Source of the DNA: Trichomonas tenax
Lineage: Eukaryota; Parabasalia; Trichomonadida; Trichomonadidae
Direction: 5' to 3'
DNA: 62,545 nt
NCBI GenBank assembly: GCA_023091735.1
Contig: JALKBU010000197.1
Span: 1 to 62,545 of the forward strand
Shown: in pieces, positions 1 through 9,301 of the stretch
How positions within the stretch are numbered: the first letter of the stretch is position 1
Layout: each line of letters begins with the position of its first letter
Notes under the pieces: model-generated
The model's database searches: none
Told to the model about the DNA's origin: nothing
What the model saw: the letters and a program-made list of their open reading frames with translations, nothing else
Made by a program: the position numbers and the translations under genes

Positions 1-296
1 TATCCACAGCATTTTAGATGGGAAAATTTTTCATTTGCCACCAAAATTAGACCTTAAATATTCATACTGGTGGAGAAAAATCGAGATGTTTGAGTAGGCG
101 TAGAAAATTCAGTGACGCCTAAATTTTGCAACAGCAAATACGTCAAAATGTTCACATTGATTTATTTCAAAAAAAATTGATTGGTTAAAATCAATGATTT
201 GATGTTAACTTGGTAGTAGTAACTAATGGAATAAGTTTAGTGGATTTGAAAATGTATATTGAAAAGTGAAATATAGTCAATTTGTTAAAGAGTTTT
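1..296. other. intergenic, no feature seen
   Basis: AT-rich sequence with no plausible coding frame. It leads directly into the first hairpin array, whose left limit I set at the first stem near 297. The true edge of the repeat may lie further left, because no terminal motif or target-site duplication could be recognised. Confidence 0.5.
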
Positions 297-1080
297 CCAC
301 TAGTTTTTCACTGATTTTGAGGGTCATCAACGCAGATGTACCTTTAGCCAGTGAAAGTCTAGTGGCTTGTCGTTCAAGAATTCACGAGTTCTTAGTTTTT
401 CTCGCAATTTCATTACAATCAACACATCAACCGTCCGCAAACCACAAATACGAAGCTTTTCTTCGTGCGCATTGTTTGTTGACTATTGGTGTCATAGATA
501 TTCGCTCAGATCTAACTCATTTGACATTCTTTTACAAATCTACATTTTCTACAGCTCTCTGAAGTTTCTATTATACAAGATGACGCAGAAACCTCAGAGA
601 GCTGTAGAAAATGATATAAATCAGAATACTCCATTTATGGATCCTCATTATTCGCTTTAGTTGTTTAATAGCATAACAAACAGATAGCTTATGTACACAA
701 GCTGACAATGTTATTAGACAACTAAAGAGATTGACGATTTATAATTATCCGTTAATACAAATCATACAAAATGATCAATTTGAGGCACGGATTCTCCAAG
801 CACTCGCTGTTCTGGAGAGCCCATGCTTGAAATTGATCATTTTTGACGAAATGTATTATATTCGATAAGTTATCGACTTTTAGCATTTACGAACATGAAA
901 ATTACATCTACAGCACACAGAAATACGATTTCTACTATACTTAATGAATTATGGCCTTCAGCTATATTTCAAGATCAAATTACATTGAAAAAGGCGTGTT
1001 TCTTGCCATTTCCTCCAACACATAGATGCTCTGTATGAGGTGGGCAAGAAACACGCCTTTTTCAATGAAATTTGATCTTA
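297..1080 (+). repeat. hairpin array, copy A (six hairpins)
   Basis: Six consecutive imperfect inverted repeats, each able to fold as one long hairpin. Arms are 297-313/349-365 (H0), about 424-443/474-493 (H1), 543-562/594-613 (H2, perfect 20 bp), 655-674/708-727 (H3), 768-781/830-843 (H4, perfect 14 bp with an inner stem) and 971-1007/1043-1079 (H5, 36 of 37 positions pair). Three diverged copies with the same order lie at 48.4-50.5 kb. There is no convincing coding frame: the open frames here simply cross the hairpin arms. It could be a precursor of several small RNAs or a structured non-autonomous mobile element. Sequence alone does not decide. Confidence 0.85.
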
Positions 1081-2906
1081 TTGGTAATAATATCGGATCT
1101 TGAAGACATTTTACAGCATTTCATTGATTAAAATATGAGAACATCATCAATAAAGCTGCTGAATCCCTATATAATCGCTCAAAAATCAAACTTTTACGCA
1201 AATTTACTGTATTTTAACGGAATATTCTATATTTTTATCCAATTTATCCAGTTTGATACATAATTGGACATCTTGAATTGAAATATAGTTACTTATGAAT
1301 TCAAATTTTCCCTTCATACAAATTCTATTTGTAATACATGTTCCATTGTTTAAGATATTAAATGAAATACCATAAGCTATTAAAATTACATTGAATTAAG
1401 TTCATCAAACTTTATATACGATTCATCAAAGCCCTTCTCACTCCCTTCTTCCCAATTTTTTTCGACAAAATTTATATGGAGTATTCCATGTGGCATAGGG
1501 AATATATCCTATTAAACACTAAACGTGGTAAACCATAGTTCTAGAGATTTCAAAATTTGAAAATTATCATATATCTGAATTCAAAACTGACTTTACATGA
1601 CAAATATAGCATAACTGTTAGGGTCAATACTTACATACCCCATGCTAGGTTTGAATTCGGGTTGTGATCATTTTTTTACTTTTTTTATTAACATCATGCA
1701 TTTTATGAACATGCATTATTCTAGTTAATGTATGGACACACATGAATTTGCATTGTTCAGGAGCATCGTTTTCTGCCATTTAAACAGACCCAACCCAATA
1801 AATAAAATCAAATTATTGGAAGTTCATTGATGAGTTAACTGATATTTCGCTAATACTTATGTACAAAATGAAGCACTCAATAGTTCTCGATGTCTTCTAT
1901 TAATATAATTCGAATGATAGAAAAAGTTATTCGATGTGAAAATTGATAAATTTCTGGGGGATCCTATAGTATTCGTAATATAACAATTTATAACAATGTA
2001 CAGAAATATAACTCAAATGTATTCCATGAATAGCAGAGGTAAATCTAGTATCTAAACAAAAATATATTAACTTTTTGCTAACAATGAAAATATTTGGCGG
2101 AAATTATTAATTTCGATTCAGATAAGAGTGCAATTTTCAACGAAACTAAAATAACAAACAAATAATGATGAATTATTTTGTCACTTTTATATCATTTGAC
2201 AAAGACGTTAATTTTTTGACATACATCAAGTGCCCACAACCTAGTGATAACCTTAAGAGTGAGAAGTTCTTTGATTCATCACTATATAATTTATATATTT
2301 TATCGATAAATCAGAGTTTATTCTACAAATCAACTATGCGTATTAACATATGGTTCAGTTATTAGGGATTCATTCCCAAATATATAAATTGAAATTTTGA
2401 AGTTGATAATATTTTAGTTTCAAGACTGTAATATAACGTGAGATCTGACAGAGATATGGTGAATATAAATAAATTCATCTTATTCTTCCTTTTGAACCTT
2501 TTGAATGATGGATCAGTCTCATCAATAAAGAATTATAGCCTTTCGAAGGTATTCAACGTTGACGTAATCTATTGTAGTGATTATTTCAGAGTATGCTTCA
2601 ATAATGCTGTAGAATTTGAAATTGAAATTTGATCTGTTTATTGTAGGAAGTTGAATTATTAATATGTTGTCACACGGGATGATTTCTGATCAGTGCTATA
2701 CTTGCTTCGATACCAAGTTGATTCTATGCAGAGAGGAAGTACGATATAGGTCTATCGTTGTACTTTTCCACCCTAATGAGGACGATAAGAATTTTTTCTC
2801 TCTCTCTCATCAATTATATTTGAATAATAAAAAAATGCAATCATTAAAATAGACTTTAGCATCAAAACAAAAAATCGATCACGATAAAAAATATTTGTCA
2901 CCCATA
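1081..2906. other. long gene-free region
   Basis: About 1.8 kb of AT-rich DNA without a convincing gene. A TTTACATGACA-type motif lies at about 1592-1602 and shares a longer match with a second site near 6280. Short open frames at 2165-2365, 2438-2632 and 2664-2852 show no recognisable domain or composition bias, and I treat them as chance. Confidence 0.5.
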
Positions 2907-4019
2907 ATGAAGAAGAGACTGAGTTTTTTCAACGGAGCAACAGTCGAATCATGCTCCAGACTCGACGATATCATTCCAAAGACTAACTTTAGAGTGTCCC
3001 CGTTCAGTCTTTTCGGCGAAAAAGATGGTTCTATGCACTTAGAGTGGATTCATCGGCCTTCTACTTGTTTATTGATTGAAAAAATCAATGACTTGACAGC
3101 CAGAGAGTATCTCATCAAGTCTGCGCAGTTTTTAGCGAAAGTTAAGCACTTTAATGTATTTGTTGAACAATACCTGTTTGAAGCAGAGAAAGCATATACA
3201 TTTTGGCAACAATACGACCCGCAGGATCATGGAAATATCGATTTCATTCTTATTTTCGGTGGTGACGGAACACTATTGCATGCATCTCTTTTATTCAGTG
3301 AATTTTGTCCTCCTATTCTTTCTTTCGCTGCTGGTTCTCTCGGCTTCCTTACGCAGTTCCATATGGAAGAGTATAAAGATGCAATTGATGATCTAATTCG
3401 TGGAGTTTTGTACATTAACTCCAGAACAAGGCTTTACGGTGAATTAAAGAATAAGGAAGACCAAGTTGTTGATACACTGCAAGCAACAAATGATATTGTT
3501 ATCACGCCATCATTGGCTTCTTCTGTGATTGCAATTGATTCATATATCGATGATGAATTTTTCACAACAGTCATCGGTAACGGTTTGATTATATCCACAG
3601 CCACTGGAAGTACGGCCTACAACTTGAGTGCAGGTGGTTGCATGGTTCATCCTTCAGTTTCATCAATCTTATTCACTCCTATTTGCGGACACTCGTTGAA
3701 CACACAACCAATTGTTTTACCTGATTGCTGTGAAGTCTCGTTTAGGATATCAGCGCTTGATCGCACAAACGCGCCATACAATGTCAGCTTTGACTCGAAG
3801 AGAACAACACTCTCGAAAGAAAACCAACTTTGCATTCGCATTTCTGCATTTCCACTTCCAACAGTGTGCAAGCAGTCACCAATTGGTGATTGGCTCCATT
3901 CAATCTCAACAGTCCTTAAATGGAACCAGCCAATGATGAATATGGCAAGTGAGAGCGTGAACAATCAGAGCATCAAAGCATGCGATATTCGTGAAAGAAG
4001 GTATTCTTATGTTGATTAA
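2907..4019 (+). CDS. NAD kinase
   Basis: ATP-dependent NAD kinase that phosphorylates NAD to NADP, probably in the cytosol, supplying NADP(H) for biosynthesis and redox defence. The 370-residue protein has the family's GGDGT nucleotide-binding motif at about residues 118-122, followed by a hydrophobic strand and the GSLGFL segment. The second conserved motif, TGSTAYNLSAGG, is at about 233-244, followed by the PICGHSL and QPIVLP segments of the beta-sandwich half. The N-terminal 90 residues are poorly conserved, as is usual in eukaryotic members. The frame opens at a TTG at 2895, but the first ATG is at 2907. No intron is needed. Family assignment is firm; substrate preference is inferred from the family. 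Confidence 0.93.
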   Translation: MKKRLSFFNGATVESCSRLDDIIPKTNFRVSPFSLFGEKDGSMHLEWIHRPSTCLLIEKINDLTAREYLIKSAQFLAKVKHFNVFVEQYLFEAEKAYTFWQQYDPQDHGNIDFILIFGGDGTLLHASLLFSEFCPPILSFAAGSLGFLTQFHMEEYKDAIDDLIRGVLYINSRTRLYGELKNKEDQVVDTLQATNDIVITPSLASSVIAIDSYIDDEFFTTVIGNGLIISTATGSTAYNLSAGGCMVHPSVSSILFTPICGHSLNTQPIVLPDCCEVSFRISALDRTNAPYNVSFDSKRTTLSKENQLCIRISAFPLPTVCKQSPIGDWLHSISTVLKWNQPMMNMASESVNNQSIKACDIRERRYSYVD

Positions 4020-4120
4020 TTTTGCTATATATTTTTAAGTTGTTTGTTTAAATCTAATATTATTATAAAGCATATAAATAATGCTCAATTAAAAATCACA
4101 ACAAATTTGTTTGTATTATT

Positions 4121-4131
4121 TGACATGTAAA
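4121..4131 (+). promoter_or_regulatory. TGACATGTAAA motif upstream of a start codon
   Basis: Copy of the recurring near-palindrome TTTACATGTCA in reverse orientation, 60 bp upstream of the ATG at 4192. The same 11-mer or close variants recur near other start codons and in the MITE-like element at 27.9 kb. A promoter role is inferred from position only. Confidence 0.35.
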
Positions 4132-4191
4132 ATTATTACATGGTAAATTTATGGCACTTTTCGAATTATTTTGAATAAACGTCTTTTATTC

Positions 4192-4980
4192 ATGTCGAAG
4201 ATTAAGCCATTAAATAGTCAAGAAAAAAGCGCAATAGAGGACATTCTCAATGATGCGGAGAACATTTATGCATCTTTGAGGACTCCGAGGACCCCTGTAA
4301 GCATAGTCAGTCATATTTCATCTCCAACTGAAGAATGGGATGATTCTTTCACTGGAGGAAATCCAACACCGAAATATTCATCGATCAAAAAACCAGCTTC
4401 ATCAACAAAAAAGCCATATTCACAAATGATAATTGAACAAAATCCAACATTATTTGAACAACACTCATTAGAAAGAAATAATACAAAGAGCGATTCGGAT
4501 TCTGACAATGAGCCTGATATTTACGATGAACACGATGACATTCTGGGTAATTTCGAAAATGATAAAAAATCAACGAAGTCAAAGGCCTCCAAGAAGGACC
4601 TATCCTCCATTATCCTTGAAAAAGCTAGAAAATCGGATTTATTAAAGAGTTTCCATGAAAATTCAGAACTTTCAACAAATTCATTAATTAAACCAAAAAA
4701 GACACAAAAATCGGCTAAGAAAGTCCCATCTCTTTATGCCCGAAGCATAAAGAAGACTACTGAATCAAATACAGAGATATCGATAATGTATAATAGATAT
4801 GACCTTGCAAAGCTTAGGCAGGATAACATTGACTATAAAAATCAGATCGCAAGACTTAAAGCTGCAATTGACAAAGCAAATATGGAAAATCAAAAACTTC
4901 GTGAACAACTTTCGAACTCAGAGCGGATATCATCAAAGCAGAAGGCACAAATACAGTTTTTGCTTACAAACACCAAATAA
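4192..4980 (+). CDS. hypothetical protein with C-terminal coiled coil
   Basis: A 262-residue protein I do not recognise. The first two thirds are low-complexity and rich in Ser, Lys, Asp and Pro, with an acidic stretch around 105-125 and Lys/Ser-rich segments near 135-185. The last 60 residues have regular Leu, Ile and Met heptad spacing and form a likely coiled coil. This suggests a scaffold or cytoskeletal linker, but no family is visible. The frame opens at TTG 4171; the first ATG is at 4192, just after a TGGCACTTTTCGAA block (4152-4165) that is also found upstream of the Myb gene at 26873. It is followed closely by a tail-to-tail neighbour. Confidence 0.75.
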   Translation: MSKIKPLNSQEKSAIEDILNDAENIYASLRTPRTPVSIVSHISSPTEEWDDSFTGGNPTPKYSSIKKPASSTKKPYSQMIIEQNPTLFEQHSLERNNTKSDSDSDNEPDIYDEHDDILGNFENDKKSTKSKASKKDLSSIILEKARKSDLLKSFHENSELSTNSLIKPKKTQKSAKKVPSLYARSIKKTTESNTEISIMYNRYDLAKLRQDNIDYKNQIARLKAAIDKANMENQKLREQLSNSERISSKQKAQIQFLLTNTK

Positions 4981-5163
4981 TTTTTGTTATTGTTATTTTA
5001 ATATTAAATTTATTGTTTGTTTTATTTGAAATCATTCTTTACTATAAATTCAATATGAGCTTTGATTCAACTGTGCTTATTATGAATGTTGCTTTATTTG
5101 CATTATAATAAAAAATATAATGAAGAAAATGTTAACATTTATAGGTAAAAATTGTATAACTGT

Positions 5164-5811
5164 TCAAACAGATATTGAATTCAAGTAGCTTCTGAGCTCA
5201 GCGACGCATTGTTTCGTGATAAGGCGACCTTCGATAACAACTTCGTTAGAAAGTGTGAGCTGAGGAACATATTTCTGAAGTATACGCAGTACACCCTGTA
5301 AGTCTTCTGGTTTCTTGATTTTCTCTATTCTTTGTTGAATTGCATCAATACGCTTCTGGGAAGAATGCAATCCTTCTCTATTCGGTGGTATCTGTTTGTG
5401 CTGAGCTGAACCAACAATTTGATGGGCGGATTTAGGCGGATTATACATCAAAGCTTTCAAAATATACTGTAATTTGCGAATACATTTTTGTATATGCATG
5501 TAATCCATTTCTTCTTTCGATCTTGGCATGTTTAATAACTTGTAATTGAGCCAATTTGTGAGATCGTCCAAAATTGCAACTTGAACAGGATTTGGATTTT
5601 CTTCTTCGAGTTTAGGCTCAAGGAGAAGTCTCATATCTAATGAAAAATCGAATGGTGTTAAATAATTGCCGTCTTTCAATTTGTGTTTTATAATTTCTAA
5701 AGTTAACTGTCCAGAATAATCTTTCCAGTTATCGAGGAGTATCCTTCCGATCGGTTTTTTCTCGATTTTCTCGACAAGCTTCAAACATTGGTCAGAAAGA
5801 AATGGATCCAT
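5164..5811 (-). CDS. small BET-like protein (bromodomain-like plus NET domain)
   Basis: A 215-residue protein. Residues 20-68 resemble the N-terminal half of a bromodomain, including the Lys-Leu-Lys-x-Gly-x-Tyr turn and the following helix with a Phe-x-x-Asp-x-Arg pattern. Helical sequence continues to about 122. Residues 157-213 match the NET/ET domain pattern of BET proteins: a short helix, a hydrophobic segment, an acidic strand and a last helix. BET proteins bind acetylated histones and recruit transcription or chromatin complexes. This one is far shorter than usual (one domain of each kind), and the canonical acetyl-lysine Asn could not be identified with certainty. A 670-bp inverted-repeat element lies only about 36 bp upstream of the ATG. 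Confidence 0.62.
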   Translation of the reverse strand: MDPFLSDQCLKLVEKIEKKPIGRILLDNWKDYSGQLTLEIIKHKLKDGNYLTPFDFSLDMRLLLEPKLEEENPNPVQVAILDDLTNWLNYKLLNMPRSKEEMDYMHIQKCIRKLQYILKALMYNPPKSAHQIVGSAQHKQIPPNREGLHSSQKRIDAIQQRIEKIKKPEDLQGVLRILQKYVPQLTLSNEVVIEGRLITKQCVAELRSYLNSISV

Positions 5812-5847
5812 TATTTTAATGAAATTTCGCCTGTAAAAGGGGCTCCA

Positions 5848-6516
5848 CTTTTTTTCTCGTTGACCTTTTTGAGTTTTGCGATTTTTAACGAGTAAACCCC
5901 TTCCTGGACGAATCTGATGAAACTTTTACGTGCTTTTTGTGGGTGCTGATTCTAGTGGTGCCATCTGTTTCATGATCTTAGCAAGGTATTACTTAATCTT
6001 GATATGATTACAAACAGAAACCCATTACAAATCATTAATAGGCTTCTGTTATGAATCTCTTTGATGATTATAACAAATACATCTCACCATCATAGCGTTC
6101 GCTCGCTTATTTTTGCCAGGGTTCCAGTCGAAAAATCAAAAAATAGAAAAGACAAAATACACTACACGCAAAAGTTAAACGGCATTCCTTTGCTATCACA
6201 TCGAGCATAAATAAAGTTATGCTACCTCAAGTTCACATAAAATTTTCTCATTGGTAACATTACATATCAAATTTTTGACTTTACATGACAAATATCAGAT
6301 AATAAATGTCGAAAATAGTGACTTTCGTTATTTTACATGTCAAAATCCGCTGAAATCTCATGGAGGCACGGAGATCCTCAAGTTAAATAGACAAGCAAAT
6401 GCTATAAACATACTCAGCGCCCCTGAAAAGCACGTAAATGTCTTCTCAGTTTGGCTTGATAGGGGGTTTACTCGTTTAAAATCGCAAAACTCAAAAAAGT
6501 CAACTGGGAAAAAAAT
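5848..6516. mobile_element. non-autonomous element with about 100-bp imperfect terminal inverted repeats
   Basis: The sequence at 5848-5949 is the inverted, roughly 80% identical counterpart of 6414-6516. The best block reads TGAGTTTTGCGATTTT followed by AACGAGTAAACCCC on the left and its complement on the right. The 460-bp interior has no coding frame, but holds a smaller hairpin near 6016-6052 and two TTTACATG motifs (6280, 6332). It looks like a MITE or deleted DNA transposon. No clear target-site duplication could be picked out, so the limits may be off by several bases. The divergence of the two ends suggests an old insertion. Confidence 0.75.
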
Positions 6517-7248
6517 TCAATGGTGTTTCAACTCTCAATTTTTGTCCTTTTTCAAAAATAATTATATATTTAGAATCTACATATGATACTGTTATTAGAA
6601 TAAACAATGAAAAGTCCCCTTAGGTTACAAAAGTGAAATGTTGGTAGGTAAAAATGCTATGCATATGATTGCTAATTCATATACCAAAAATTAAGCGTTT
6701 TTATTTCTGAACTTTCGGTTATTTATGACACTCGAGCTAAAATTCGATTTTTTAAAGAAAAAATGAGTTTTTATTCTTAACCAATCTTTATAGATTTTTC
6801 CAAAAAAATAAATCGACAAAAAGACACCATTAATACTTTAGTATTAATGTGCCAATATGGTTTTTAGAAATATCATCAATGATTCATTTTATCCAGATAA
6901 TATTGTTCTTTTCAAATGAAGGATCGCAACCACATCAGGACACATTAGTATAGACTGAATAGCACATTCTAATATACTATTATTGCATGATAATTCCGAG
7001 ATCTTTCATTTCTATGATATACATTGAAGTACAAGTCTCTAAAGCAATACTGTCATTCATTATTAATGCAATATTCGATATTATTGGTATTTATGAAAAC
7101 AAAAATAAACCTTTTTTGAAATTTCAATATTATTTTTTATTGATAATCTGCATTAATTTCAAGTTTTTCCAATATCAAACTGTTAGACAATACTATATTC
7201 AACTAACAAATTGGCACAAAACAATGTAACGGATCACTCCAAAAAGGT
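6517..7248. other. intergenic, no gene seen
   Basis: AT-rich spacer between two inverted-repeat elements. An open frame at 6987-7229 is rich in Ile, Phe and Lys and is most likely a product of base composition. I see no other structure here. Confidence 0.5.
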
Positions 7249-8240
7249 TGGAAAAAAGCACCTCTCAAAATTTTCAAAATTGCAATATTTGAAAATAAAG
7301 TACCATTATTGGAGGGAACTGTTTAAAGATTTTTCTCTGCGGATGACACTTATTAATTTTGTCGCATGAATGCTTAATAATTCCGTATATATTTGGCACA
7401 AGAAGAATATTCTTGAATTTAGAATGGAATTAAGAGACTTGATAAGATTGCATCACAAACATAATGCAACAATAAGTTGATATTTAAGTTCATAATTATA
7501 TACATTGAATTCGATTTTTAAATACAATATAAACGCACATTTTATTTATTGCAATATTTCATCCCGAGAAATAATATACTTAAATTGAGAAGAATAGAGC
7601 GGGAAAAATTGAAAAGAACCGAACATACTCAGTTTCCTATCCCCAGACACTAATTTAATAAATTTTTCAAATTTAGCCGTGCAAAAAAGAGTCATCATTA
7701 TTTTTGGGAGAATAACACACAGAGCTTATGTGTGAACACTTGGAATACTTTTTTTCCAAAAAAGCTTAAAAAGCATATTTGTGATTAGATTTACCTATTT
7801 ATCATCGACAACAACATATTTTACGTTATAAAAATGCTATACAATGGGAATATAATATATTATAATGAGTAAAGCACATCATGGCAAATCAATGTTTTTG
7901 ATGAAAGATATATCTAATATTTTAATGAAATACAGACTTTGTTAGCTAATTCTTTAATACATCATGCACAACAGGATTTTGTACATTGGGGTTCAATAAC
8001 TTAGCAAGAAGTTAATCCAGTGAGTTAAAAAATGAGTTTCGCCGACTTTGCGTATAAAAATATAATTGCCCTTCAAGAATATTCTTCTTGTGCCAAATAT
8101 ATACGGAATTATTAAGCATTCATGCGACAAAATTAATAAGTGTCATCCGCAGAGAAAAATCTTTAAACAGTTCCCTCCAATAATGGTACTTTATTTTCAA
8201 ATATTGCAATTTTGAAAATTTTGAGAGGTGCTTTTTTCCA
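7249..8240. mobile_element. 992-bp element with perfect 169-bp terminal inverted repeats
   Basis: Positions 7249-7417 and 8072-8240 are exact inverted copies of each other over 169 bp by eye. The 654-bp interior has no transposase frame. The flanks share CTCCAAAAA (7237-7245 on the left, starting three bases beyond the right end), compatible with a 9-bp target-site duplication. Long perfect terminal repeats with 9-bp duplications are typical of Mutator-like elements, a superfamily known in trichomonads. Identical ends imply recent insertion or gene conversion. It would have to be mobilised by a transposase encoded elsewhere. Class assignment is inference. Confidence 0.88.
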
Positions 8241-9301
8241 GTGCTCCAAAAAACGTATTTCTGACCTGCTCATTATAGATGCAACAGGAAGAAAATGTGC
8301 TGCATCCTGTTAAGATTCGTATTAATATTACTGAACTGTATTTTGAATCAAGATCTAAGTCCTTTTGTGTTTGTTTTTTTTTTAAAAGAAGTAAACAGTG
8401 ATGTAAGAGATGACATGTATGAGGTGTTACGAGAATAATTATCCTGTTATTTAAAGTAAATATTTTGCTATTTATTTATTGATTAAATTCATAAGCTCAT
8501 TTTATGCAGGATTAGTTGCAAAGACAATATACTGCATTTCATTAAATAAAATGTTTTCAAACTTGTAAATCGATATTGTGGAATTAGAAGTTTATACAAT
8601 AATGAATAATTGTATATGAAATTATAACTACATATTACTCATGTATAAATTTGGAAAGCTTTGATCAGTCTTATTTCGGATTCTTGACGAAATTGAATTT
8701 CGATATCAACGATTGAGGCTTTTGATCGAGGTTTTAGTATGATAATATTGATGAAAATAACTTGTGTGCTATATTCTCAATGCTTCTCGTGTTAAAAAGC
8801 ACCTTTCACTAAGAATATGATTTGTATTTTTGTTAAAAAGGCGAATTGTGAATTGAAAAAGGAGTGCAAACATCGTCGTGCCTTTGCAAGCTTACACACT
8901 AAGTCTGGTAGCTTGAAAGTGGCCAGGGGCCAAAATAGAGAGTTGAAACCTCTCTCCCCTGTAATTTATTTTCGCGCCCTATATTTAATTTCGATTCAGC
9001 AAATTTTTTAGATATTTAGATAATTTATGCAAAGTAAACGCTATTTATCTAGTAATTTTTGAAAAATTAAATTATTTTTGGAAACCCCTTAATAAAAAAG
9101 AGTTTATTTGCTGTATTTAAATATTAAATTAATTGCTGATTTGATTTATCAGGTTGTTTTTGAAAAATATTTTGCCTTTATTAGCAGTGGAAGCCCCTGA
9201 ATAAAAGTCGAGAGACTAAATTTTGCTATATTTAGGTGTTACAGAACTAGAAGAGCTTAAATAATTGATTGTCTTGAAAATATAATAATCAAAAAAATTG
9301 G
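8241..9301. other. intergenic upstream of the ubiquitin protease
   Basis: About 1 kb of AT-rich sequence. The 64-codon frame at 8817-9011 lies in a patch of higher GC (about 8840-8970) but shows no recognisable domain. I find no initiator or M3 match close to the ATG at 9302. Confidence 0.4.

Noticed and set aside
266..660. Two overlapping open frames of about 97 codons
   Set aside because: They run across hairpin arms of repeat copy A. Related frames in copy C follow the shared DNA, not a conserved protein.
297..1080. CRISPR-like array
   Set aside because: The units are different hairpins, not identical short repeats with unique spacers, and the genome is eukaryotic.
2165..2852. Three short open frames upstream of NAD kinase
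   Set aside because: No domain or coding texture, and lengths are expected by chance in AT-rich DNA.
6251..6586. 111-codon open frame
   Set aside because: It crosses the inner region and right inverted repeat of a mobile element and has no protein-like features.
7700..7730. ATAACACACAG, similar to the intron 3' signal
   Set aside because: It differs from ACTAACACACAG and lies inside a mobile element, with no GTATGT at a suitable distance.
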